Translations under genes and position numbers: made by a program
Part shown: positions 1 through 7,116 of the stretch, one piece after another
Numbering within the stretch: position 1 is the first letter of the stretch
Layout of the letters: each line of letters opens with the position of its first letter
The notes under the pieces: model-generated
The model's input: only the letters and a program-made list of their open reading frames with translations
The model's database searches: none
Told to the model about the DNA's origin: nothing
DNA from: an uncultured Veillonella sp.
Lineage (GTDB): Bacteria > Bacillota > Negativicutes > Veillonellales > Veillonellaceae
Direction of reading: 5' to 3'
Length of the DNA: 16,997 bases
Assembly (NCBI GenBank): GCA_900766125.1
Contig: CAAFUD010000216.1
Location: 1-16,997 of the forward strand

Positions 1-506
1 ACCGCATCAGTCTTGTCGTTAATCTTCGCATTGAATTGGACACGTGCACGCATATCAAATTGGGACTTTTTGCTATACTCCCCTTGGGTTCTTATGAAAC
101 CATCGTCCGTATCTTTAGTACCAAGATACCGCAACCGTACATCGCCAGTTACTTTCACATTGCCCACGCGGTCCTCTAAGCGGTTAACGCGAACGCCCAA
201 ATTATTCAACTCATTGGAGAATTCATCGGCTAGACGATTAATCATCGCTTGTTGCTCTGCATTTGCACGGTCCTGATTAGCCATGGCCTTTGCAATCATT
301 TGGGCCATTTCAAAACGGGTAATATCCTTTTGGCCTTTGAAAGTCCCATCTGGATAGCCATTAATAATGCCCGCACTCGCCAATTGAGACACAGATTGAT
401 ACGCCCAAGAATCTGGCGTTACATCAGAAAATGGATTAGCTCCGAAGGCAGTCGTTACACCCAACACGGCTGTTGCTGCCAACATAGCAGCCAATTGATG
501 TTTCAT
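1..506 (-). CDS. ompM-like: OmpM-like porin with SLH domain, 5' part (runs off window)
   Basis: This is the N-terminal 168 codons of an outer-membrane porin; the rest lies outside the window. The start ATG (504-506) is preceded by a GAGAGG Shine-Dalgarno. The protein opens with a signal peptide of about 22 residues (MKHQLAAMLAATAVL...), then an SLH domain starting ANPFSDV with a GYPDGTFKGQ turn and an ITRFEMAQM helix. A heptad-like segment around NRLADEF...NNLGVRV follows, then the first barrel strands (VTGDVRLRYLG). It is nearly collinear with the complete porin at 4095-5378 over this whole length, so the two are paralogues. In the known family the SLH domain binds peptidoglycan and tethers the outer membrane. 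The open frame shows no stop or frameshift up to base 1. Confidence 0.9.
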   Translation of the reverse strand, partial: MKHQLAAMLAATAVLGVTTAFGANPFSDVTPDSWAYQSVSQLASAGIINGYPDGTFKGQKDITRFEMAQMIAKAMANQDRANAEQQAMINRLADEFSNELNNLGVRVNRLEDRVGNVKVTGDVRLRYLGTKDTDDGFIRTQGEYSKKSQFDMRARVQFNAKINDKTDA

Positions 507-621
507 AAATACCTCTCTTATACAGAAACTATATGTTACACACGCTGTAGTCGCATGAATCAGTATATAAGTACCCTCGTTCCCCTTATATACGCATCAT
601 ACAACCATAATATTACTTTCT

Positions 622-630
622 AGTATAACA
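622..630 (-). promoter_or_regulatory. possible extended -10 promoter of the partial porin
   Basis: On the minus strand this reads TGTTATACT, an extended -10 (TGn plus TATACT, 5 of 6 to consensus). It would give a leader of about 105-110 nt before the porin ATG at 506. No good -35 is present at 17 bp spacing, so the call rests on the -10 alone. Confidence 0.25.
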
Positions 631-705
631 ATGAGAGATAAATAATCGATAAGCAGAGAATAAAATATTCATATTATTTTCATTTTTAAGCAAGTATTAA
701 ATGAA

Positions 706-750
706 AAAGCTGTCCCCAAATATGATTAAATCACATTTTAGGACAGCTTT
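706..750 (-). terminator. rho-independent terminator after the first rloAB module
   Basis: A perfect 10-bp inverted repeat (aaagctgtcc at 706-715, ggacagcttt at 741-750) encloses a second near-perfect repeat (718-727 against 729-738, one G-U type mismatch). On the minus strand it is followed by a run of five T. It lies about 40 nt past the rloB stop codon and ends that operon before the partial porin. Confidence 0.8.
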
Positions 751-790
751 ATGATGCATTACATAAAGATTATATGTCACATGTTTTTAT

Positions 791-1474
791 TCATACAGAA
801 TCATGTAATATGTCATCAATAATTTGACCTATATTACTAGTAATTTTACCTTTGCAATCATTAATATCTTGATTCAAAAAGCGCTCTTCTTCTATAGCAA
901 TAGTAACAAACTCAGCTAATTTACCTATTGCAGTATTACTTTTTGAATCTACACCAGCCCGTTCTTTTAATATGGTATAGGCTAATTTATTCTTTAATCC
1001 TTTTGGGGATAAAAATTCCGAAGCATTTGGCACAATATATTCAGAAAATCCATTTTCGTAATGAAGCAATAAAAATAATTCAAAACAAGGATTAGTAACA
1101 CCTACAACAAATTTTTCTTGCCTAGCATTTTCAAGAATATCAGAGTAATGAGGTTGCCCACGTTCAAAAACATCTGCATCGAATACGACGACAATAGTGT
1201 CTCTTTCACCGTCAAAAGAATCTCTAGTTTTATACTCACTCCCAAATTGAACTAATCGTTTAGGTGCGGATATACCCACATCACCTTCGGTTCGCTCTAA
1301 AATGCTTATATCAATAAAAGGATGTATGCCTAACTTTCTTCGAATTTTCATTAAGTGCTTAAAATAGGCTACTTCCGTTACACTACCTTCACACAAAAAT
1401 ATATACTTCTTTAAAGGTTCTATTTCTTCTTTATCATCTCGTACATTCCAATTAGAAAATTCTCGAAGGCCCAT
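791..1474 (-). CDS. rloB-like: RloB-like TOPRIM-fold protein, module 1
   Basis: A 227-residue protein of the RloB family, TOPRIM-like and usually encoded beside an AAA/ABC-type ATPase. Visible motifs are YIFLCEG (Glu29-Gly30, the TOPRIM acidic motif) with TEVAYF just after, VVVFDAD (Asp99 and Asp101, the DxD motif), and NPCFELFLLLHYE (128-140), the family's hallmark block. All expected acidic residues are present, so metal-dependent nuclease activity is possible. It starts 2 bp after the ATPase stop. Its Shine-Dalgarno (GGAGAG) lies inside the last ATPase codons, which implies translational coupling. RloAB-type pairs sit in restriction and defence islands and resemble PARIS AriA/AriB in layout. 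The family assignment is firm; the nuclease or tRNase function is inferred. Confidence 0.85.
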   Translation of the reverse strand: MGLREFSNWNVRDDKEEIEPLKKYIFLCEGSVTEVAYFKHLMKIRRKLGIHPFIDISILERTEGDVGISAPKRLVQFGSEYKTRDSFDGERDTIVVVFDADVFERGQPHYSDILENARQEKFVVGVTNPCFELFLLLHYENGFSEYIVPNASEFLSPKGLKNKLAYTILKERAGVDSKSNTAIGKLAEFVTIAIEEERFLNQDINDCKGKITSNIGQIIDDILHDSV

Positions 1475-1476
1475 AA

Positions 1477-2823
1477 TTACTCTCCTTTAATGGACACAAT
1501 AGAAGATAACACTGGTATAGCCCCATATCGCCCTTCTAAATAGGCTTTACTCAATTTGGTATCATAGCGTTCCTTGAATTTAGCAAGAGAATAAATGTGA
1601 CTACAGTTTTCATGGTCTCGTTCTATAAACCAAATTTCATCACGTCTAAATAATTTTAAATCCATAATGCTTGATTCATGAGTAGTAAATAGTAATTGCG
1701 TTTCAGAATTCTTATGAGTTTCCATAAACAGTCCTAGGAAATGTTTCGTAAGATTAGGATGTAAGCTACGTTCTAATTCATCGATAATATACACCATATG
1801 ATCTTTATTAGATAATATTAAATCCAATAAATCAAAGATACGTTGTGTCCCATCAGATTCTTCTTTGAAAGAAAAATCGAATGGTGATTCACCATGGTGT
1901 AAACATAAAGTCGTAATGTCAGGATGTTCTATATCTTGAAAGTCTATAGCAAAAAACGTATCATGACTACGCATCGTCAATTTGCCACCTTTGAATTCTG
2001 TAGTACTTAATTTAATTTTCTCTATCAAATTATTATAGACTTCTATCGGTAAGGACTGTTTTAATTCCTCTTGTGTAATTTTTTTTATCGCCACATTACT
2101 AATACCGGTATCAAAATCAGCAAGTAACTCGCTAATTTTTTCTAGTGAGCCTTCTTGGTAGTAATATGAAAAACTATTGAGGATTGTGTTCGGTGTAATA
2201 ATTACAATATGGTTACACAACCAATCATAGATTTCAAATAAAAATTCTAAGCCTTTTAACTTATTGATATCTTTACCATGATTCATAACACCTAAAAATA
2301 AACGATTTTGTTCTTGTTGAGCAAAATCTTCGGCGTATATGGTAAATCGATTTACAGCATCCTTTGTTAGCTTTAAAGATCCCAACGTAGGCATTGCATT
2401 CTCTACTTCGAATAAAAGCTTAGCAGACCCATGTGGCCGTAATTCATATAGCCATTCTCCCGTTATTCTTCCTTCAGATAATAATACGGAAAAACCATAT
2501 GCATAAAATTTCCCATTAAGTGTAAATTGTAACTCAAATTCACTATCTGTATGTTCATTTTCCGCTTTTGTACGAGAAAAAAATAATCTTGATTCAAAAG
2601 ATAATCCATGTTGCAAAGTCCACTGCATAAATTGCAAGATTTCAACCAAATTAGATTTTCCTGATGCATTAGCACCATAAATAACAGCATTCTTTAATAT
2701 TTTAGTATCTTTAATTTTCCGAACATGATCTGTATGAGTTTGAATCTTACTAGAGGATATCATTGATAAACGTTCTGTTTTATCAAATAATTTAAAATTA
2801 CTTACACTAATATTTACTAACAT
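1477..2823 (-). CDS. rloA-like: RloA-like AAA/ABC-type ATPase, module 1
   Basis: A 448-residue ATPase of the AAA_15/AAA_21 (OLD/RecF-like) group. The N-terminus (VNISVSNFKLFDKTERLSM) is the usual first strand and loop of SMC/RecF-type ATPases. Walker A is GANASGKS at 50-57, a signature-like SDGTQ is at 323-327, Walker B is VYIIDE at 344-349 with the ERSLHP D-loop after it, and the switch His is His382 (FTTHESS). A C-terminal YLEGRYGAIP block (429-437) recurs in ATPases paired with RloB. The central 60-300 region is probably a coiled-coil or helical insert. The start ATG has a good GGAGGTG ribosome site. In characterised relatives the ATPase senses phage or holds the TOPRIM effector in check; that role here is inferred. 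Confidence 0.88.
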   Translation of the reverse strand: MLVNISVSNFKLFDKTERLSMISSSKIQTHTDHVRKIKDTKILKNAVIYGANASGKSNLVEILQFMQWTLQHGLSFESRLFFSRTKAENEHTDSEFELQFTLNGKFYAYGFSVLLSEGRITGEWLYELRPHGSAKLLFEVENAMPTLGSLKLTKDAVNRFTIYAEDFAQQEQNRLFLGVMNHGKDINKLKGLEFLFEIYDWLCNHIVIITPNTILNSFSYYYQEGSLEKISELLADFDTGISNVAIKKITQEELKQSLPIEVYNNLIEKIKLSTTEFKGGKLTMRSHDTFFAIDFQDIEHPDITTLCLHHGESPFDFSFKEESDGTQRIFDLLDLILSNKDHMVYIIDELERSLHPNLTKHFLGLFMETHKNSETQLLFTTHESSIMDLKLFRRDEIWFIERDHENCSHIYSLAKFKERYDTKLSKAYLEGRYGAIPVLSSIVSIKGE

Positions 2824-2844
2824 AATTCACCTCCAACTACTCTC

Positions 2845-2873
2845 ATCATACATAAACCAAACATATTTTTCAA
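2845..2873 (-). promoter_or_regulatory. sigma70-type promoter of rloAB module 1
   Basis: Minus strand: -35 TTGAAA (2868-2873), 17-bp spacer, -10 TATGAT (2845-2850). The predicted start near 2838 leaves a leader of only about 15 nt ahead of the ATG at 2823. This promoter lies after the HEPN gene, so module 1 can be transcribed independently of it. Confidence 0.6.
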
Positions 2874-2887
2874 TATTATTTTTCTTA

Positions 2888-2908
2888 TTTGACGAAAAAA
2901 TCGTTAAA
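2888..2908. promoter_or_regulatory. 8-bp inverted repeat upstream of rloAB module 1
   Basis: The arms tttgacga (2888-2895) and tcgttaaa (2901-2908) pair with one G-T mismatch around a five-A loop. The repeat lies about 15 bp upstream of the -35 of the module 1 promoter. It lacks a T tract on the minus strand, so it does not look like a terminator. It could be an operator, but nothing beyond position supports this. Confidence 0.25.
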
Positions 2909-3049
2909 TAATATATATTTTGCAATATAAATAATCAACTATTTACTTTTAACAATGAAGAAGGTCTGTAAGTAAACTGCATTAAAAAACGCATCTATTA
3001 CAAACCCATTTCTACATAGAAATATATAATTCCTGCCTAAATAGAAAAT

Positions 3050-3970
3050 TTATTTCTTATATTCTTCATCCCGAGAAGAAATTAACTCATTAACCAAAAG
3101 AAATAATATATTAATACTATTATCATCCAGTACATCCATTATTATCTTCACTAAAATTTCTCTTAAGTCTTTTGAGTTAGTACTCCCTTGTAACATATTC
3201 AAAACAGGTATTGCCTGCTTAAGATAAACTTCATAAATCTCATGTTCTTTAGCTGTATCCTTTACATATACATTAAAATCATTTGATGTCCAAATCTTAT
3301 CATATGATGGAAAGTTAGTATTCAATAATATAGTTGTACTATGTAAATTACCGCTAGGTCTAAATCGAAACCGTCTTTGAAGATGTTCATGCTTTATGAC
3401 TTCAATAGAAGAATCACAATATTTGTGTAATGTATATAAACCAATTCCAATTATCCTAAAAATAGTATCCGCAAAATCTCTTGTCTGTTCCTTTTTAGGA
3501 AATTCTCCTTGATGAACAATATGATTTCTAAATTTACGATGCGTATCTTTAAGAACAGGTGGCTTTTCTATTGAGGTTAACTCAATAAATGTATCCTTAA
3601 ATAAATCTTCTTGTCTTTTACTCCTATCTTTAATAGATAACCAAATTTCTTCATAAAACTTCTCACTACTATACCCATTATGATGAAATACAACTTTTAA
3701 AAAAAATTCGTAAAATCGTTCTAATGCTGCCGCACAATTAATCACACAGGCCCTAAAGTTATTTTCTAGAAATTCGTGAATTGCTAGTTTATATAACATT
3801 TCAAAGCGTTCTATTTGTAGTACACAAAAGCATGGATGACCTTTTGAACAAGTATATTCATATGTAATTTGATTTGTTATAATAACGTCTCTTTGCTCAA
3901 TAGAGGGGATAAAATTCCCATTTTCTCTATTTTCTTGATCACATTGAGGACATGTAAATGGAAGTTTCAT
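3050..3970 (-). CDS. zinc-ribbon plus HEPN-domain protein, candidate ribonuclease
   Basis: A 306-residue protein. The N-terminus has a zinc-ribbon pattern: CPQC at 7-10, then CSKGHPCFC at 41-49. Residues about 55-185 are helical and contain FRNHIVHQG, which fits the HEPN catalytic motif (Arg148, x4, His153, with polar Asn149 after Arg). HEPN domains with this motif are commonly metal-independent RNases in toxin-antitoxin, abortive-infection and CRISPR systems. The C-terminal 110 residues are not recognised. The ATG is preceded by a weak AAAAGG site. It is upstream of rloAB module 1 on the same strand with a 226-bp gap, and sits just past the ompM terminator. It could be an independent toxin, a third component of the RloAB module, or a non-catalytic HEPN protein. 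The motif is seen; the RNase activity is inferred. Confidence 0.65.
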   Translation of the reverse strand: MKLPFTCPQCDQENRENGNFIPSIEQRDVIITNQITYEYTCSKGHPCFCVLQIERFEMLYKLAIHEFLENNFRACVINCAAALERFYEFFLKVVFHHNGYSSEKFYEEIWLSIKDRSKRQEDLFKDTFIELTSIEKPPVLKDTHRKFRNHIVHQGEFPKKEQTRDFADTIFRIIGIGLYTLHKYCDSSIEVIKHEHLQRRFRFRPSGNLHSTTILLNTNFPSYDKIWTSNDFNVYVKDTAKEHEIYEVYLKQAIPVLNMLQGSTNSKDLREILVKIIMDVLDDNSINILFLLVNELISSRDEEYKK

Positions 3971-4003
3971 ATAAAAGATACCTTTTGATTCAGAATTAAT
4001 AGT

Positions 4004-4009
4004 ATTATA
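4004..4009 (-). promoter_or_regulatory. possible -10 element of the HEPN gene
   Basis: A perfect TATAAT on the minus strand, 34 bp upstream of the HEPN ATG, directly after the ompM terminator tail. There is no convincing -35 at normal spacing because that position falls inside the terminator hairpin. Read-through from ompM is an alternative source of transcription. Confidence 0.3.
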
Positions 4010-4017
4010 AACTAAAA

Positions 4018-4059
4018 GGCTGCAACAGAGTGTGGTTTTACCACATTCTAGTTGCAGCC
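4018..4059 (-). terminator. rho-independent terminator of ompM
   Basis: The arms ggctgcaac (4018-4026) and gttgcagcc (4051-4059) pair perfectly, and the stem continues with agagtgtgg/ccacattct (one G-U) around a TTTTA loop, with one bulged base. On the minus strand the stem is followed by TTTT. It begins about 35 nt past the ompM stop codon, as expected for a highly expressed porin. Confidence 0.85.
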
Positions 4060-4094
4060 CTTTGTATATTCTTAAACTACACTAATCTATGAGA

Positions 4095-5378
4095 TTAGAA
4101 TTGGTAGTTAAGGTCAACACGGTAGTAGTTGGATAATTTATCGTTAGTACCTGTTGCTTTATTTGTTTTGTTGTTGAAGCCATAGTATGCAGTCAAACCA
4201 ACATTGTCTTGCAATGCATAGTTAGCAGTTGCCAACCAGCCTTTGAATCCATAAAATGTAGGTTTTTGACCGAAATCATACGCAATATCCCATGTAGAGG
4301 ATACAGCACCCATGTATTGACCAAAGTTGAAGTATTGAGCTTTTACATCCCAAGTACCTTGTTTAGCTTGGTCATATGCGCCATAACCGATACCTGCTGT
4401 CCAAGCAGTACCTTTGTTCATACCAGCGCCTTTAACGTATTCGCCACCAACCCAAACTTTATCAAAGTTTACATCTGTACTGAAGCCATACAAGTTTTTG
4501 AAATCTGTATTATCAAATTTATGTTTATTATTGCGTGCATAGAAACCACCAAGGTTAACATGTTTATTCAAATCACCTTTGATGCTTGCATATGTAAATG
4601 TATTATTTTCTAATTGAGTTTGGCCTTCAGCTGCACCTTCTACTGCATAACCGTAAGCAGCTTGGAATTGTACTTTATCATTGCCTGCGTTGAATTGAAC
4701 ACCATCAAAACCATCATCATAAATCAAGCCATTACCGATAGTTTGATCGAAACGACCAGCTTTCACAGATACACGTTCACCAAATTTATGGTTTACATAA
4801 GCGCGATCGATGGAAGCAGATGCAGTACTACTAGCATCACCCAATTCAAAATCACCAGAAGTCATACGAACAACAGCTTCTGTACGGTCATTTACTTTTG
4901 CGTTGAATTGAACGCGTGCACGAGCGTCAAATTTGGAATGTTTGCTGTAATCACCATCAGCAGTTACATAATGGCCATTTTTTTCTTGAGCGCCAAGATA
5001 ACGAAGACGCATATCGCCAGTTACTTTCACATTACCAACACGGTCTTCCAATTTAGCAACACGAACACCCAAGTTATTCAATTCGTTGGAGAATTCATCA
5101 GCCAAACGATTAATCATAGCTTGTTGTTCAGCATTAGCGCGGTCTTGGTTAGCCATAGCTTTTGCTACCATTTGAGCCATTTCGTAACGAGTGATATCAT
5201 TTTGGCCTTTGAAAGTACCATCTGGATAACCATTAACGATACCAGCTGCTGCCAATTGAGAAACTGCTTGGTATGCCCAAGAATCAGGAGTTACATCGGA
5301 GAATGGGTTAGCTGCAAATGCAGTAGTTACACCCAAAACTGCTGTTGCTGCAAAGATTGCTGCGAATTGTTTTTTCAT
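4095..5378 (-). CDS. ompM: OmpM outer-membrane porin tethered by an SLH domain
   Basis: A complete 427-residue porin of the Negativicutes OmpM/Mep45 type. The signal peptide is residues 1-22 (MKKQFAAIFAATAVL...AFA), with mature ANPFSDV. The SLH domain spans about 24-75 (GYPDGTFKGQ, ITRYEMAQM). Residues about 80-115 form a coiled coil (INRLADEF, LNNLGVRVAKLEDRV). The rest alternates polar and hydrophobic residues as beta strands and ends YRVDLNYQF with the terminal Phe typical of outer-membrane barrels. In the family the SLH domain binds polyamine-decorated peptidoglycan and the barrel allows diffusion of small solutes. The ATG at 5378 was chosen because an AGAGG site precedes it and the signal peptide begins there; a 29-codon upstream extension lacks a ribosome site. 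Its terminator is at 4018-4059. Its codon use looks optimised and less AT-rich than the flanking genes, consistent with high expression. Confidence 0.95.
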   Translation of the reverse strand: MKKQFAAIFAATAVLGVTTAFAANPFSDVTPDSWAYQAVSQLAAAGIVNGYPDGTFKGQNDITRYEMAQMVAKAMANQDRANAEQQAMINRLADEFSNELNNLGVRVAKLEDRVGNVKVTGDMRLRYLGAQEKNGHYVTADGDYSKHSKFDARARVQFNAKVNDRTEAVVRMTSGDFELGDASSTASASIDRAYVNHKFGERVSVKAGRFDQTIGNGLIYDDGFDGVQFNAGNDKVQFQAAYGYAVEGAAEGQTQLENNTFTYASIKGDLNKHVNLGGFYARNNKHKFDNTDFKNLYGFSTDVNFDKVWVGGEYVKGAGMNKGTAWTAGIGYGAYDQAKQGTWDVKAQYFNFGQYMGAVSSTWDIAYDFGQKPTFYGFKGWLATANYALQDNVGLTAYYGFNNKTNKATGTNDKLSNYYRVDLNYQF

Positions 5379-5472
5379 AATACAATACCTCTTCTTTACA
5401 CTAAAAACAATTACTATACAATCTTGCAAAGCAATACGCTTATCCCTATGTGTCCATGTTTCCATACAAATA

Positions 5473-5503
5473 ATACGTATACCTTTACAAGATATACGTA
5501 TAC
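5473..5503. promoter_or_regulatory. paired palindromic atacgtatac sites upstream of ompM
   Basis: Two identical 10-mers, atacgtatac at 5473-5482 and 5494-5503, lie exactly 21 bp apart centre to centre, or two helical turns. Each contains the palindrome atacgtat. They lie 95-125 bp upstream of the ompM ATG. The spacing and symmetry suit a dimeric regulator, but no regulator is identified. Confidence 0.4.
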
Positions 5504-5563
5504 TGTATCATATAGAGATTAAATATCATTTAAATATTCATGAAATTTTCATTCATTTTTATT

Positions 5564-6739
5564 TTATCGGTTACTTACTTCTTTCAATAAGTTTCCCCAT
5601 TGTCCCCAAATGGATTCAGGGCTGAATTGTTTCATACGATCACGTCCGGCTTGGCCCATGGTAACGCGAAGGCTTTGATCTTGCATCAATCGTTCCAAGG
5701 CCTCCGTCAATGGTGTTACCCCATCATCACATAAGATGCCTGTTTCCCCATCGATGATGAGTTCATTAACAGCAGAGCAAGATTTATAGCCAATTGCTGG
5801 CAAGCCCATGCTCATCGCTTCCCCCAGTGAAAGCCCAAATCCTTCATAGGCGCTGGGGAATGCAAATATATCTGCCTTAACGAGTACACTTGGTACATCG
5901 GTTGTCGTCCCCATAAAATGAACACGATCTCCAAGTCCCGCTTTGGATACAATCATATCCAATTCTTTCTTGTAAATCTTGCGGTCCTCTTGGCCCCATA
6001 ATTCGATATCCCAGTTTGGATACTTCGCGGCCAATGGTGCAAATGCCTCAATCAATAAATGTGGTCGTTTATGATTCTTATCGAGTCGCGCTACAAATAC
6101 GATTTTATAACGATCTTTTACCTGTGAAAGCTCCGCCTGCTGTGCATATTGTGGAATGGCATTGCCGATTACAACAGTCTTAGCATATGGCAAGTGGTTT
6201 TTAATATGAGATTCAAAGGATGGCAATAATACTTGATTTACCGTACTCTTTGCAACCGCTTCAACCTCCTCTACAGGATAGGTATTAAAATAATCCTCAG
6301 GGTCGCCATGGCTCATGGTGATAACAGGAATATTTGTTTTCAAATCCAGCAATAACGCCTTTGATGCTGCCGGTTGATATGACACGATTACGTCCGGCTT
6401 AGTTCGATCTAATACAGACTGAAGATGACCTAATAAATACTTCTTCGTAAACTCATTATTCACACCACGAGCTTTACGCTTATCAAAAGCACGCAAAATC
6501 TCCCGTTTTGCCTTATACCAAAGAGGAATAGAATGACTTTCACCCTCATAATGACATAAATCATATGCCTCGATGCCCGCATCAAGAGGATAATAAAAAT
6601 CTCCTGTCTGCACATCGCTATACACAAGGCTCACCTTGTGCCCACGGCGCTGCATCTCATTGGCAAATGCAGCCGTCACCTTAGCAAGGCCGCCCGTATC
6701 GCCTACCATCTTTGTTAAATTTGCTAATAAAATACGCAT
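5564..6739 (-). CDS. GT4-family glycosyltransferase
   Basis: A 391-residue GT-B fold glycosyltransferase. The N-terminus MRILLANLTKMVGDTGGLAKV has the Gly-rich acceptor-side loop (14-21), IVFVARLDKNHKRP starts the C-terminal nucleotide-sugar domain, and the E-x7-E motif is EGFGLSLGE (299-307). It probably adds a sugar to LPS core or another envelope glycan at the inner face of the membrane; the donor and acceptor are not deducible. The start at 6739 follows AAGGTGAG with proper spacing. A longer frame reaches back through the ctgtct repeats to 6802 or 6811, but those starts have no ribosome site. The gene is visibly richer in G and C than the rloAB modules and the glycan operon. It stands alone between ompM and rloAB module 2 with an unusual repeat-filled leader. 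Confidence 0.9.
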   Translation of the reverse strand: MRILLANLTKMVGDTGGLAKVTAAFANEMQRRGHKVSLVYSDVQTGDFYYPLDAGIEAYDLCHYEGESHSIPLWYKAKREILRAFDKRKARGVNNEFTKKYLLGHLQSVLDRTKPDVIVSYQPAASKALLLDLKTNIPVITMSHGDPEDYFNTYPVEEVEAVAKSTVNQVLLPSFESHIKNHLPYAKTVVIGNAIPQYAQQAELSQVKDRYKIVFVARLDKNHKRPHLLIEAFAPLAAKYPNWDIELWGQEDRKIYKKELDMIVSKAGLGDRVHFMGTTTDVPSVLVKADIFAFPSAYEGFGLSLGEAMSMGLPAIGYKSCSAVNELIIDGETGILCDDGVTPLTEALERLMQDQSLRVTMGQAGRDRMKQFSPESIWGQWGNLLKEVSNR

Positions 6740-6761
6740 AACACTCACCTTTTTATTGCTT

Positions 6762-6798
6762 CTGTCTTTTTCTGTCTTTCTACTGTCTTCTTCTGTCT
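6762..6798. repeat. tandem ctgtct repeat, cluster A (4 copies)
   Basis: The hexamer ctgtct starts at 6762, 6772, 6783 and 6793, a 10-11-10 spacing, with T/C-rich fillers. It lies just upstream of the glycosyltransferase start codon, so it is probably in the transcribed leader. Its unit order (T filler, 11-bp unit, C filler) matches the first units of cluster B, which suggests one arose by copying the other. Confidence 0.9.
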
Positions 6799-6837
6799 TC
6801 ATAGTAAACACTATATATAGATAAAATATGATATCTA

Positions 6838-6855
6838 AATACTAAATATAGTATT
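6838..6855. promoter_or_regulatory. 7-bp inverted repeat between the two repeat clusters
   Basis: The arms aatacta (6838-6844) and tagtatt (6849-6855) surround a 4-base centre. The repeat sits in the very AT-rich stretch 6803-6878 between repeat clusters A and B, where the glycosyltransferase promoter is expected. It could be an operator. No promoter was assigned because several weak -35/-10 pairs overlap here. Confidence 0.35.
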
Positions 6856-6878
6856 CAAATAATATAGAATGAAATGTT

Positions 6879-6966
6879 CTGTCTTTTTCTGTCTTCCTTC
6901 TGTCTTCTTCTGTCTTTTTCTGTCTTTTTCTGTCTTTTTCTGTCTTCTTCTGTCTTCCTTCTGTCT
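6879..6966. repeat. tandem ctgtct repeat, cluster B (9 copies)
   Basis: The hexamer ctgtct starts at 6879, 6889, 6900, 6910, 6920, 6930, 6940, 6950 and 6961. The period is 10 bp with two 11-bp steps, so the average is near one DNA helical turn. The fillers are TTTT, TCTT or TCCTT. The array lies 140-230 bp upstream of the glycosyltransferase start. It could be a phase-variable simple repeat or a row of binding sites on one DNA face. The rest of the 6740-7116 gap holds cluster A, an inverted repeat and a coding remnant. Confidence 0.92.
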
Positions 6967-6993
6967 ACTTTTTAGTATTCTAGCATATTTCTA

Positions 6994-7107
6994 TCATAAA
7001 TTTAATTTATAATACTGTCGTTTATCTCTTGGACTTGATCCAAACCATTCTACAATACCTAATGCTCTAATATTCCCTAAAATTTTAATAAGACGATACT
7101 TAAGTCC
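6994..7107 (-). pseudogene. 37-codon coding remnant, winged-helix-like C-terminus
   Basis: After the rloB stop and three codons (Phe, Phe, TAG), the same frame stays open for 37 codons and ends in TGA (6994-6996). It has no start codon. The peptide (GLKYRLIKILGNIRALGIVEWFGSSPRDKRQYYKLNL, in two parts GLKYRLIKILGNIRALG and IVEWFGSSPRDKRQYYKLNL) looks like the last helix and beta-wing of a winged helix-turn-helix domain, as found at the C-terminus of Fic or AlbA_2-type proteins. It may be the tail of a gene largely deleted when rloAB module 2 arrived. Chance open frame in AT-rich DNA is the alternative, although the residue pattern looks protein-like. Confidence 0.4.
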
Positions 7108-7116
7108 CTAAAAAAA

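Noticed and set aside
249..623. Plus-strand frame opposite the partial porin and its leader
   Set aside because: It is antisense to a clear signal peptide and SLH domain and has no recognisable protein features.
5379..5465. 29-residue N-terminal extension of OmpM
   Set aside because: It would bury the signal peptide, has no ribosome site, and lies in the leader region with AGAGG placed for the ATG at 5378.
4209..5522. Long open frames on the plus strand opposite ompM (4209-4613 and 4614-5522)
   Set aside because: They are mirror frames of a codon-biased porin gene, have Ile/Thr/Ser/Cys-rich low-quality sequence, and lack ribosome sites or family motifs.
5520..5563. Terminator after the GT4 gene at 5564
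   Set aside because: Only a short atgaaa/tttcat dyad with almost no loop and no G+C-rich stem is present.
6740..6811. Longer N-terminus for the GT4 glycosyltransferase starting at GTG 6811 or ATG 6802
   Set aside because: Neither start has a ribosome site; the extra residues are repeat-encoded and charged, while ATG 6739 has a good site and begins the typical MRILL strand.
6762..6966. CRISPR array
   Set aside because: The repeat unit is only 10-11 bp with no spacers between copies, and no cas genes are present.
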